Origin: Warburgia ugandensis | Taxonomy: Eukaryota; Streptophyta; Magnoliopsida; Canellales; Canellaceae | Direction of reading: 5' to 3' | Assembly: GCA_035236585.1 (NCBI GenBank) | Contig: CP141128.1 | Span: 26,255,618-26,319,617 of the forward strand | Length of the DNA stretch: 64,000 bases | The notes under the pieces: generated by a model | Seen by the model: only the letters and a program-made list of their open reading frames with translations | Databases searched by the model: none | Told to the model about the DNA's origin: nothing | Translations under genes and position numbers: made by a program | Shown here: in pieces, positions 10,791 through 22,224 of the stretch | Layout: the number at the start of each line of letters is the position of its first letter | Position numbering within the stretch: position 1 is the stretch's first letter

Positions 10791-13071
10791 CGTTTCCTTC
10801 TAATTTCATTTAATTACAATTTCAATGAAATTTTCATTACTTAAGCATTAAAGCATAAATTTAAAGAATAAATAAACAATTAACTAAACAATTAAATAAT
10901 CAATTCTATAATTAACTCAACTAAGAAATGAAAGACAATAATGTTAAATAATCCAAATAGCAATCTAACATGCTATCATGATCCAAGGGTCTTAATTGAT
11001 TTTCATTTCTTTAGGGTTTAGATCTTGATCCTTCATTTTATTTTAGATTCAACATTTTATATTGATGTAATTTAATTATTAAATCATTGATTTATCTTAT
11101 CCATTGATTTGATCTTCCTTGATCTACCCGATCAAGGAGATCTTAAGTTACTTTATAACATTTAAGGTCATAGATCTTGATCTGGCCCAAATCCTCATCA
11201 TCCATTCATTAAATCCCTATGATATAATCTCAAGATCATTCTCCATACTGTCCAATCATCCTGGATCATCTTGATATAGGATATTCTATTCATTTTTAGG
11301 GATTTTAGTAACTCTTAAGGCTAGATCTCTTAAGATCTGCCCAATTATTTTAATTTAAGCCACTGATTTTATTTATTACATTATAAAATCATCATACAAC
11401 AAGGTAATAGTGGTCTGGCCATCCTAGATATTGTAGATCAAGGATGTTAGTTACTTATCCACTTAATTACAGAAAATTCAATTAATTGAAATTAAAATTT
11501 TATAGGTTTAGTCCATTCTAATTATCATAAGAAACCCATCAAAACTTTTTGATCTCAAGTTGGATCTCAATTGAGATCGAAATTGTGATTTTAAGATTTC
11601 AGCCCGTTTTAAGGGTTGAATTTCACCTTATTGGTTGGGATCAATTTTACTGATCTAGAGACATATAATTTCTACTGTAAACATGTTTCTTAAGGTTTTA
11701 GGACATTCTGAATACATCTATTGGTTTAGAGTGCAAGTTTGGGATCATCTTGGCCATGATCCAAGATCAATGGCACGGATGGTACTAAATAGATTATGTA
11801 AATACTAATTAAAAAAAAAGATCTAACATGTTCTATGGTTTAATAACATAAATATGAATCCCAGGAAGGTTTCTGATCTAAATTTGGGGATCTATTAGAC
11901 TTAGAATTATGTTTTTAAGATTTCAGCCTGTTTTAAGGGCTGAATTTCATCTTTACTGTTTTTGATCAATTCCTTCATATCTATGCCTAAAAATATGATT
12001 GTGAACATGATCCTAGAGTTCTATAGGGTCTCTGAAGACATCCATTCAAATTCATCTGGTAAAGTCATCTGGTCCATGATTTAAGATCATGGGTACTGAT
12101 TTTACTAAATAACTTATGTAAATACAAATTAAAACATGGATCTAATAAGGTCAGTACATTGTAAACACTACAAGGAGTCCATAGCATTTTTTCGATCTAA
12201 AATCAAAGCTATATCAAGCTCTGAATTGAAGAAATAAGATTTTTGGTTAACAAAATAGATGGCCCAGATCAGATCTAGGTTACAGGTACGTGGCGAACCG
12301 CATCCCACGCTTGTAACCATCTGTCCCAGGTGGCTGGGTAGAGGTAACCGGTTACAAGTGAGACGGTCTGATCTGGACCATTGGATCGCCTGTGACTGGA
12401 TCTCCTCCATCCAGTAAAACCAAGTGCTCATATTTCACATCTTGGGGTTTTTGGGCCCCAAGAATCCATCCATCGGCTCAGAAGTTACATCTGAGTTGTG
12501 GATCGATGGGATCTCAACCCTCAGTGCCGAATCCATCGTTTTCGACGGATCAATGGCTGGGGAGCTCCCATCTTTGTTGGAAAACCAGACTAACCTATTA
12601 GAAATGAAAGAGGGGTGCAAGTGCACCTACCTAGAAGAAGATATTCAAGATCATTGCCGAAAAAACCAGAAAATCCACTCCTGATAATATAGGCACCGGA
12701 GCTTCAGTTTTTCGGTGATTTCTCCACGGATACTCCGTTGATTATGGTAAACTCAAAGGGGTTTTGTAGATATTGGTATTCCTCAAAGATCCAATGGCTA
12801 AGATGATATTTCAATGGTTGAATATGGATGCCTAATTCATAAAACCGTAAATGGGTGAAAACCCTGCTCTTCGGGGACGACGTGTTCGTGGACACGCCCC
12901 ATAACCCGAGGAGGAATATTCCCTCGGGGGGCGTCTGTGGATGCTCCAACTAAGAAATAGAAGGTTGGGAAAGAGAGAATGAAAAAGAGAGAATGGGGAG
13001 GAATTTTGAGTTGAGATTTTGGCAGAGTCTAAGGGACTTTGTGATTGATTTTTGGAATATTTTTTTGATGT

Positions 13072-13083
13072 CTATTTATAAGG
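13072..13083 (-). promoter_or_regulatory. TATA-like box of the Tekay-type 5' LTR
   Basis: The minus strand reads CCTTATAAATAG about 590 bp inside the LTR's 5' end. The same site is kept in the 3' LTR near 733-743. It is the best candidate promoter of this element. The start site is not determined. Confidence 0.6.
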
Positions 13084-13671
13084 TTTTTGAGTGTTTTTCA
13101 TCATAACACCTAATAATTATGTTTTTTCCTTTGTAATATTTAATATTTATTTGATTCCCACTACCACCTCCTTCTCCACTAACTGGTAGTAGTGGTTTGA
13201 CCTATGATTGCACGTGGTCTGGTCATTGGATTCCAGTTTGGGTCCTTTGTGGACCCCATGTGGGCCCCACATGTGTAAAAAAGACCATTTTGCCCTTTAT
13301 GTTAAAATTTTGAATTTACTCCTACGAACTCAAAATTGAGTGTACTTAGTGATGTTAGACTCGTATTTTTTAGTACATTCCAAATTTGATGTCTTTGACC
13401 TTGGCTAGGGTAAAATTACCATTTTACCCTTTTGTTCTTAAAATGGAGAAAATAAAGTTTTTTCACTCCGAATTTAGAATGCATCGTGCTTACAGTCATT
13501 CTGAAGGGTTCGTGGGATATGTTTTCAGTTATGCATGTCTTTATGCCTTATTTGTACTTCTGTAAGAAGTACATTTTTGCTAAGCCTAATATTCCAGCCT
13601 AATTTTTCCCTGAAATCTTAAATTTCACTATTATATTTTTATTACAAAAAAGTTAGGGGTGTTACATGAAT

Positions 13672-14278
13672 TGAGTGGAAAAATAGCTACTTATGCCACC
13701 CACACATGTGCAATCATGTCGAGATATTGTATTTGTTTACATTGTCTCAGATTTGAAGTAGAATGGAAAGATGAGTAGGTCGAATGTGAGAGCAGCTACA
13801 GAGTCTGGAATTTTAGAAGATGGAGATTTTCCAATATCTCGATGGTGACCCTTGCAAATTTAGATTGGCTTTTTGATTTAATGGAGAATATGAATGTATA
13901 TTTACTTTTTTGTTGTGGATTCAATTGTATATAATGGAATGTATTGTGATATGGTTGTGATTGGAGGTTCTCAGAAGTGATAAGTCTTGTATATTTGTTT
14001 TCTAAGCAATGAAAATAATTTATATTTTCTATCAAGTGTTCTGCACGCAAATGCATATATGTCCAAAAATTAGAGGAAACTCTAGTGGATTTTTGGTAGA
14101 AATGAGACACTCATTTAACCATAAAATCCTTATATTTTGTGTAAAAATGACACTAGGGATTTTTAGAAAACTCTAAAAAAAATTCTACTGTTTTCTTTTT
14201 GAAATGATATTTCAAATAAGAGATATCTTAAAAATTTTAAAAGTTTTAAAAAGTATTTTGAAACCCTTGGGTGTCACA
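13672..14278 (+). repeat. LTR remnant, 3' end (same family as 58589-64000)
   Basis: This stretch aligns in reverse orientation with 58589-59130, for example the segment around the CGATATTG/CATATCACAA-type words and the end ...GGGTGTCACA at 14278, which pairs with TGTTACAATCGAGG at 58589. It is therefore the last 0.6 kb of a plus-strand LTR. Its left part would lie beyond the Tekay-type element, which inserted into it. The frame on the minus strand here (13796-14110) is not a gene. Confidence 0.65.
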
Positions 14279-16064
14279 ATGTAAGCCACATAAGTTAGCT
14301 AAGCCATACAAGCCATAAAGTTAAGGATTCAAGCCATTCAAGGCATCAAGCAAGAGCCATCAAAGTGAGCCTTGAAGCCATATAAGCCATGCCATATGAA
14401 GTCATATGATTGGAGGAAGAAATTGAAGCATTTATATTATGAAAAGATTGGATTTTCAAGAGAATAATTAGAAGGAAGTTGGATGAAATTCAAACAAGAA
14501 AGATAGCACGCAAGGTGGACCAATGGGAGAGGAGTCCTTGTATTTTATCTTTCATTTTCTTTTCTCTCATTTTCATTTTCTCTCATTCCTTTTCTTCTCC
14601 ATCTTCCTCTCTCTTTACCACTCTTCCAAGTGAAACATATTTTAAGGATGGGAGTTCCACACATTCTCCTTTAAAGTGGTGCCTACCCCCCTTTGGTTGT
14701 CCTATGGTTTCACTCCCTTCTACTTTCTAATTCCACCCTTTTCTACTCACCTTCTTAGATTCCTTATCTTACCCAACTTCTTTTCCAAAATCTATCCTAC
14801 ATGCCCTTCCTATTGAGGACTCTTTTAAAATTCAAAAACTATATAAAACTTAAGGTGTTTCCATATATAATTCTAAGGAGTTCCATGCCCCCCTTTGAGC
14901 TAGTTCTCAATGCCTAGTTCCCATCTCTCTCTTCAAGCTTTCATTGTATTATGCATTGGGTGTTTAACCCATATTCAAGAAGCCTCCATGCCTTCTTCTT
15001 GTGTTCCTCCATTCCAAGTTTCATTCTTCTAAATTCAAGTCAGTTTTCATGCTTCCATTTATTCCTTGTTGCTTTTATTTACTTTCTAGCTCCATATGTT
15101 TCTTTGCATGATTTCTTTTGTTGTTGATTCTTGTTTTGTCTTTAGATTCTCGTATCCAAGAGCTACTAATCTCTTGTAGTGACTGCCAAGACATACTAGT
15201 CTTTGGAACAAGTTTTTAGTTCCTTAAATTCCTTTATTTCCTTGCCTTTTCGTTGCTTATCTTTCCTTACTCATCTATTGCTTTCCTTCTCATCTATTTT
15301 ACTCTCTTGCACCTTAGTTCTTCTTTGGGTTTACCCCCATGCAACATTAGATTGAATGGTGAATATTTGATCTAGTTTTGGGTTAGTTTTTAGTCTTTGA
15401 AGTTGATGCCATTTTCTTTTCTAAATTCAATGTAATGAGAGCACTTTTTATGTAATAATTTCAATTTAATACATTCATGGTTTATATGTATTTACTTGTT
15501 TCTAATGCTTAAAGGCTTTTAATCTTGATTGACATCCCATGCACCTTTCACTTCTTAGAGTCATGCGCACCATTCTAGGTTAGTTTGAACTCTAGGTTTC
15601 ATGTGCACCATGTTTTTTGTCCACTATTTATTCCATGCACATAACTTTTTGCTTCATCATTTGATTATAGAGTAGTTTGTGTCCTAAAGTGTCATGCTAC
15701 AATGATCATGCACACCATTTTAATGTTAAGTTGCATGATTTGCTGCTTAGTTTACTTCATGATTAGGTGTATTTGATCATTGCCTAAGTTTAGTTGTATG
15801 CTAGGTTGGTTTTAGATACTTTCTAATTCTAGTTTATAACAAGTTCTATTTTTAGAAAGTTTCTATTTCATGCATGTTTAAATTTTTGTGTTCTTTCAAT
15901 TCTTGGATTTGGTTACAATTCATTTCTTTTGTCTAGGATAGATGATTTAAGCAAGATCCAATTGCGTAAAAAATATGTGAGATTTCTCGTAGGATCAACC
16001 TCACTCATGCACAATTACTACATTGGTTAGAGTGCTTGCCAGTAATTTTAAAGGTACACTAAAC
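14279..16064 (+). repeat. Decayed LTR related to the 42896-45627 LTR
   Basis: It shares with the 5' LTR of the Athila-like element the AAGCCA-rich stretch (14283-14400 versus 43310-43500), the GGTGGACCAATGGGAGAGGAGTCC-like segment, a TATA-like site CTATATAAAAC near 14839, the TAGTGACTGCCAAGA stretch near 15177, and the CTCATG...GTGCTTGC end near 16005-16040. The beginning of the LTR is missing, and no primer site follows. It appears to be an old truncated copy. The 3' border is approximate. Confidence 0.6.
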
Positions 16065-16901
16065 ATGTATGAGGATATTTGATCAGTAATATGATGGATT
16101 CATCACATCCACTAATAGTTCTAGTCACCATCTTCTTTGCAAAATGTCACTCAAAACTCAATAAAATTCTATCTTCTTTGCAAAATGTCATTCAAAACTC
16201 AATAAAATTACTAGAAACCAATGGAAATTTCATCCTAAGGAGAACATTTCCAATGGTTTATACCGTAAAAAACTCATTGATAAAATCACTAAAAGTTGAG
16301 AAAATATTAGCTTTACTTCTCCTGTAGATAGCAATGGTTAAAAGGAGATAGGTAAAAATATCTTGTTATAATTTGCTTCCTTAGGAAAAATTTACTCCAC
16401 TTCTTCTTGGGTGAGATAAGGCATTATGGACGATTTAGATTGTTAATCAACACCAAAACAAATAATTCCATCACTTGATCCAAATAATTCCATAAAAGGT
16501 GTTAATCAAAAAGGAAAAAAATACCCTTTTTTTGGATAATATAATAGGATTATAAAATTGACTCTATTGTACTAGCCCCTAGCTAGAGCCAACTCCTATA
16601 TGAGTGGTCAAATTTGAGGGGGAACTAACTCTTGCATAGAGTGAAGCTCTTGATGTGTATTCTTGAAGCCAACTCCCACTTTAAGGATTGGCTCCCATAT
16701 TCAACATTTCTGAAAATTTAAATTTTACTTAAATTTTTATAAACTTGTGAAATTTGAATTTCATGAGCTTGCTTTTCATGTGGGCATTCTTCATTGGTTT
16801 CAAAACTTCATCTTCAAGTAACACACTAATGAAATTAATTTTCTAATAGGATTTGAGGTTCTTAACCACTCTTGGGCATCTCCAATCAAATGCAAGAGTT
16901 C
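16065..16901. other. Unassigned AT-rich flank, left part of the target of the Athila-type insertion
   Basis: No gene is visible. It contains a 41-bp tandem duplication at 16130-16210 and CCAACTC-rich text at 16570-16700. It ends with AGTTC (16897-16901), the left target duplication. The sequence continues at 28811, where a TATA-like box appears, so it is probably the upstream part of an LTR. Confidence 0.5.
16130..16210 (+). repeat. 41-bp tandem duplication
   Basis: Two head-to-tail copies, beginning ATCTTCTTTGCAAAATGTCA at 16130 and 16171, differ at only one or two bases, so the duplication is recent compared with the decay around it. Confidence 0.9.
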
Positions 16902-18646
16902 TGTTGATGTTTTTCGCAAGTGCACGGGCTATTGTAGTATAGCTATTCAAATACGGGTCGAACCCACAGGGACTCGCTTTAATTGGAGTTTTTAATAAAA
17001 TTTAATTACTTGAAATTTGATGAGAAGAACAAACTAGCATAATCATTCAGATTTATTCAATTGATGCACTTTAATTAACTTTCAATTCCAGAAAACAAAA
17101 TAAAACTAATCAAAACGTCCTTCAATCACACTGTCCTTGGATGGCATTGTCCCTGGATAACACTGTCAAAAGATGGATAAAATAAAGCTTAAATAGAACA
17201 GGGACACAGATGTAAATAAAATGGGGATATAGATGTCATTAAACAAGGGACGCAGATGTCATTACTGGAATTGAACAGATTTGTCATTTCATTTAAAGAT
17301 GAAGGGCAAAACCGTCATTCTGTTCAAACTCTGGTTTTTAACAAAAAACCAGGAAAACCCAACGAAGGAGATGGCCTATGGAGAATATGGATTCGGTGGA
17401 GAGAAGGGGAAAATGGCAGCAACGCCGGAGGAAACCTAGTTCAGGTTTCCTTTTCCAAGACGTCCGGTGAAGAGAAAAACACTGGAGCTGACTATCTAAG
17501 TCTCTAGGCGTCTTCCAATTTCTGGGTTCATGCCTATGCTGGCCCGGTGGTGCTGGATTTGATCTGGACTGGGGCTTGCTCCTGGCCGGTGAAAATCTGG
17601 TAGCAGATGTGCCTGGACGTCGTCTTCTTGGAGATGGGTGTAGCACAGTCAGGCTAGACTCGCCCAACTTGATCCTGGCTGGGGAGGCTCTTCTGGTGAG
17701 AGGAAAACGATGCCCCTTCTGGGCGTCGTCTTGTTCTGACTGGGAGAAAAGAGGGAGAGAGGAACCTGGGCAATGAAGATTTCAAGAAGCAATGGCCGGT
17801 GATCAGATGGTGCATGGGGATTATGAAGAAAGTAGAGGAAGGAGGAGGGCTCTCTGGCTCAGAAAGTGGCCGTCTGGTTCTGGAGAATAATGGGCATAAG
17901 AAGAATAACGAGAAGAAAAATGAAGTGAAGAGTGGCCAGCCTATGTTGGCTGATAGAGATGGGCCAGTGCAGTAACCACAAAGAAGAGAGACGCAATGGA
18001 GGTGTATCAACTAAGTCGGGCTCTTGTGTGCCTGTGGAAAGCAAATGCTGGTGGGGTTGATGCGTTCGGATAAAAAACGATGAATGGAGATTGAAAGGAA
18101 AGTATAACAAAGGAAAGAAAATTGAACAACAAAGACCAAAGAAAAACCAACCACCTCTCCCCCATACAGCTTCCTCTTTATAGCCTTTCCCTTCCTTGTT
18201 TTTCTCCATTTCCTTCCTTATCTTCTACCCTTGAAGAGTTAGAATTCTATGGCCTTTTCCACTTAGAACTCCATCCCTTTTTGGAATCCTCTTCAAACTA
18301 GAACTCTTCCACTTAGGAATCCTTGTTGATTATGACTGTTGCCTTTTTTATTCAATTAGGATTCTTCCTCTTGTAATTCAATTAGGATTCTTCCTTGATT
18401 CTCTACTTGATCCACACCATAGAGATTAAATCCGAGCCATCAAATTTCTTTTAGTTGATCTACAAAATAAAACGCTAAATTAGAATAATCAAACCGTACA
18501 TTAATTCTTTAATAAGCTCAAATGATCATCTAACCGTCGATTAAGGTCTAGATGGTTAATCAAGCTAAAATTTGAAATTTGGATGATTAGATAATCTAAT
18601 TGAATGCTAAACTAGGGGTCTTTTAGCCAAAATTAAGCAATTAACA
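16902..18646 (-). repeat. 3' LTR of the Athila-type element (1745 bp)
   Basis: Borders are TGTTGATG at 16902 and TTAACA at 18646, equal in length to the 5' LTR. Roughly 40 mismatches with 27066-28810 are visible, about nine in ten of them transitions. The frames at 17338-18209 are parts of the LTR leader, repeated in the other LTR, not genes. Confidence 0.97.
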
Positions 18647-18660
18647 CACCCGCCAACCAG
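18647..18660 (-). other. Polypurine tract of the Athila-type element
   Basis: The minus strand reads CTGGTTGGCGGGTG directly before the 3' LTR start TGTTAATTGC. The matching site in the element at 42896-57356 is GTTGGTTGGGGTG (50494-50506). Confidence 0.8.
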
Positions 18661-19471
18661 CATTTTGCGAGTCCCTAGCAAAACATGCAGACAACTATTT
18701 TATACAAAACTGGTACAAGATGCCACTTTCGTAGGTACTCACGATTGCATTTAGCATATGCAACAAGCCCTTGAACCTCTAGGTTACCCCTAGTGGACGA
18801 GTTATGCCTCGTGAGGGTTTACAGTGAATATACCCACAAAATTCAGTAAAGTCGAGTTCCCTATTTTATCTCATAGAATCCTCATTCATTAGCAAATTGA
18901 CTAGTTTTTCACAACTTAATGAAGAGGATTTGACAATTTTACACAGCATACACATATTAAAGACATTTTATTTGAGCTATTTCTCAGAGTGCATATGTGT
19001 GTGTACAGTCACATAAATCTTGACTTCTAATTGGATATGCTTACATTCCATTGGAAATATGCCTTGACCTCAAATCCACACAGGTATACGCTCAGAAATA
19101 AACTCTCAGATAAGGGGTTTAACATATTCCTCTCATTATGTGACAGAATCCAACAAACTGATGGTTCACATAATTCTTTTTAACGCTCATGAGACAAAGG
19201 AAAGTGATCCCTAGGAGTGGATGTTAACATCAAGAATATGAGGGGTCTTTCACCTTAATTCTTTCTTTTCATCTCCTCTTTAAGGCTATGTCCACCTAAG
19301 ATAAATAGGTCTTTAACTAGGACGAAATGTAGGCTTAGGATAGGTTAAAAAAAGAGAGGTATAAAGATTTCAAAGGTTCAAAATTGAGTAGATGTCTTCA
19401 ATGAATATCTGATAGGACAACTTTTCTTTTTGGTTTGTTCTTGAAGTGAATTTCTCCGTCAGACTTTGGTC

Positions 19472-19507
<36 letters not shown>

Positions 19508-20433
19508 TTGGAGAAAGGCATTTAATTCTTTTTCTCACTTCTTTGACTTTTTGTCCTATTTTTGAATTTTTTTCTACTCTACTCATTTTGAATATGGGTA
19601 ATGGTTATTTATTTTAATGGGTTATTCTAGGTTAAGGTGAATGGGTTTAAGAAAGAAAAGGCTTAATAACAGGCTCAAAAGGCTAACTAGTGGTATATTA
19701 TGTTGGGTAGGCTTTATGTCTCTGAGCTGAGCAAGGATGGCCTATATCATTTCCTAGGTTTCTTAAAGCCTATCAGATTCAATAAATTTCTGAAATTAAA
19801 GCTATTACTCCTCTTTATTCTTGATGGTTAATCAAAATAAGGATAACAGGATCACACTAATGTATGTACACTGAAGAAATCAGGGAATTACTTATAACTC
19901 TCTAAAAGAAGATAGTCTCAAGTCTCACTAGGTTATAGGTCTCCACTGATTTTCCTCAGGGTCTCTAAGTTATACCTCTATATTAGTCTTGATTATGTGC
20001 TGTGTGTAAATGGTTTCCGAGAAGTAGCTTTCATAAAATGCTTCAACTCATGAATGACATGCAAAACTAATCATATGCATTCCCATTAAGAGGTGAAAAT
20101 AGTATATTTACTAAATCTTGAACATTCAATTCTCATCATAGTAAGGGAACTCTACTTAAAAAGACTTTTTGTTTTTCTATTTTGTTTGTTTTGTTTTGTT
20201 TTGTTTTTTGTTTTTTCCTTCAAGAAAACTCAAAAATCTTTAGTGCATCTACACCCCCCAACCTGAATGAAACATTGTCCTTAATGTTTGAAAACATAGG
20301 ATTCTATATGAAAGTTGAGAGATGTAAACTCGAAACCCTTGGGTTGCCTCCCAAAAAGCGCTAAGTTTAACGTCTTCAGCCAGATGTAATGATGAGTGCA
20401 GATAATATGTTGTAAGGCTCCTGGAGTGGTACT
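18661..20433 (-). other. Untranslated region between integrase and polypurine tract of the Athila-type element
   Basis: About 1.8 kb without a credible gene. On the minus strand, near the end of pol, lie GCGCTTTTTGGGAGGCAACC (20341-20360) and AAGGACAATGTTTCATTCAG followed by GGTTGGGGGGTG (20249-20283), motifs I recall as common downstream of integrase in Athila/Tat elements. The last 0.2 kb (18647-18840) is clearly similar to 50320-50506 of the gene-poor element. A run of T (about 19491-19510) and a KKKK-rich short frame across it (19398-19586) are low-complexity only. Confidence 0.75.
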
Positions 20434-22224
20434 TTAAGGTGGATCATGATACTTGGGTACCTGTAAAAGTGTCTCATCAATTTTAAGATCAGGCATTTTG
20501 AGGAAAGGTTTTAACCTTTGACCATTGACCTTTTGGACGTCTCCATCCTTTTCAATCTCGATGGCCCCATGAGGATAGATTGTGCGTATTATATATGGTC
20601 CAGTCCATCGAGATTGAAGTTTTCCTGGGAACAAATGCAATCTAGAATTATACAATAAGACCTTTTGACTTGGTGTGAAGGATTTTCTTAGAATGTTTCT
20701 ATCATGTATAGCCTTCATTCGGTCTTTGGACACACGTGCAAACTCATATGCATCTTTCCTCAATTCCTCCAACTCATTGAGTTGGAGTTTTCTGTGGGTT
20801 CCAGCAGAATCTAAGTCAAAATTTAGCTTTTTGACTGCCCAATATGCCTTGTACTCTAATTCTACTGGTAAGTGGCAGGCCTTTCCATAGACCAAGCGGT
20901 ACAGTGACATTCCTATAGGGGTTTTATATGCTGTGCGATAAGCCCATAAAGCGTCAATAAGTCTCAGAGACCAGTCTTTCCTATTTGGATTGACTGTCTT
21001 TTCTAGAATTTGCTTTATTTCCCTATTGGATACCTCTACTTGACCACTAGTCTGAGGATGGTATGGGGTAGCTATCCTATGGTTAACACCATACTTTTTC
21101 ATTAAATTCTCAAACACCTTATTACAAAAGTGTTTTCCCCCATCACTTATTATGGCTCTTGGAGTACCAAACCTTGCAAAAAGATTTTCTTTTAAAAACT
21201 TTACCACAACCTTGTGGTCATTGGTTTTGCATGGTATAGCCTCCACCCACTTGGACACATAGTCCACTCCCACTAGGATGTACAGATTTCCAAAAGAATT
21301 AGGAAAAGGTCCCGTAAAATCTATGCCCCAAACATCAAAAGGTTCTATGACAAGGATTGGTTTTAAGGGCATCATATGTCTTCTTCCTAAACTTCCTAAC
21401 CTTTGACACCGTCCACATGCTTTGCAGTAAGCATGGGCATCCTTAAATATGGCAGGCCAATAAAATCCACACTGCAAAATTTTTGCAGCTGTCTTTTTAG
21501 AGCTGAAATGGCCCCCACATGCATGATCATGACAAAAGGAGATGATTTGATTATGTTCACTATCGGGTATGCATCTCCTAATTACTTGGTCAGGACAGTA
21601 CTTGAATAAGTACGGGTCATCCCAAGTAAAATATCTAACCTCGGTTAAAAACCTCTTTTTATCTTGTGTGGTCCAATGATTAGGCATTTGTCCTGTAACA
21701 AGATAATTAACAATATCTCCATACCAAGGTAATTGGGAAACATGCAATAACTGTTCATCTGGGAATGACTCAGTTATAAGCCCTTGATTGCTAGTGTGCT
21801 CCACTACCAATCTGGATAAGTGATCTGCTACGACATTTTCTGAACCTTTCTTGTCTCGAATTTCTAAGTCAAATTCTTGTAGCAGTAGTATCCAATGGAT
21901 CAACCTAGGTTTGGCATCCTTTTTAGAAAGGAGGTATTTTAAAGCTGCATGATCCGAGTATACTATAACTTTAGACCCTAACAGGTAAGATCTAAACTTA
22001 TCCAAAGCAAACACTACAGCTAACAACTCTTTCTCAGTGGTGGAATAGTTGAGTTGCGCATCATTTAGTATTTTACTAGCATAATATATCACATGGGGAA
22101 GTTTATCAATGCGCTGTCCCAAAACAGCTCCAATGGCATAATCCGACGCATCACACATTATTTCAAGTGGTGTGTTCCAATCTGGTGGTCGAATAATAGG
22201 TGCAGAAGTCAATTCAGCCTTGAG
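20434..22224 (-). pseudogene. RNase H and integrase half of Athila-type pol, after the TGA
   Basis: The frame is the same as that of the upstream half and resumes right after the TGA with [10 protein letters not shown]. The first methionine (22212) is not a real start. Counted from it, RNase H has [13 protein letters not shown] (D21), [12 protein letters not shown] (E62), [11 protein letters not shown] (D87) and VVADHLSRL (D130), all catalytic acids present. Integrase has H230/H235 and C266/C269 (zinc-binding N-terminus), and core residues D298 (GIDFTGP), D357 (ISDGG) and E393 (GQVEVSNRE) with 35 residues between the last two, as required. The C-terminal part ends with [14 protein letters not shown], the GPF/Y-type module, and no chromodomain, as usual for Athila. 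Integrase joins element DNA to the chromosome in the nucleus. Apart from the stop upstream, it looks undamaged. Confidence 0.95.

Larger units (their letters stand above)
1..13666 (-). mobile_element. Tekay-type (chromovirus) Ty3/gypsy retrotransposon, decayed, left end outside window
   Basis: Read on the minus strand, the parts come in the order 5' LTR (8502-13666), primer binding site (8488-8500), gag-protease (8394-6715), reverse transcriptase, RNase H, integrase, chromodomain (to 1365), polypurine tract (about 1320-1331) and 3' LTR (1317 to beyond base 1). The 3' LTR segment aligns along its whole length with 12338-13666. Protease-RT-RH-integrase order with a C-terminal chromodomain is the chromovirus arrangement, and long LTRs with a gag ending in zinc knuckles fit the Tekay/Del lineage. 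The base after the right LTR starts a possible 5-bp target duplication, TGAAT (13667-13671), whose partner is outside the window. The coding region has several stops and frameshifts and one solo-LTR insertion, so the copy cannot make its own enzymes. Lineage is assigned by motif, not by a tree. Confidence 0.93.
8502..13666 (-). repeat. 5' LTR of the Tekay-type element (5165 bp)
   Basis: The LTR runs from TGTAACACCCC at 13666 (minus strand) to ...GGTCGTCACA at 8502, next to the primer binding site. Its right part matches 1-1317 in the 3' LTR. The length is unusual even for Tekay-type elements. Its left part is similar to the start of the solo LTR at 51771 (CAAGCTATRCTTG motif near 9003 and 52213). 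The short frames inside it are not genes. A roughly 0.3-0.4 kb segment shared with Athila-type leaders lies at 10385-10790, and a 12-bp perfect palindrome GTAACCGGTTAC at 12344-12355. Confidence 0.93.

Noticed and set aside
17338..18209. Minus-strand frames of 109-118 codons (and the matching ones at 27502-28373)
   Set aside because: They lie in the transcribed part of the Athila-type LTR, occur in both LTRs with substitutions that do not respect codons, and show no domain.
18647..20433. An env-like gene downstream of Athila-type integrase
   Set aside because: No minus-strand frame longer than about 62 codons and no signal or membrane segment is seen there.
20434..22212. Separate RNase H-integrase gene starting at the methionine 22212
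   Set aside because: It is in the same frame as the upstream half and separated by a single TGA; the methionine is internal to the pol protein.
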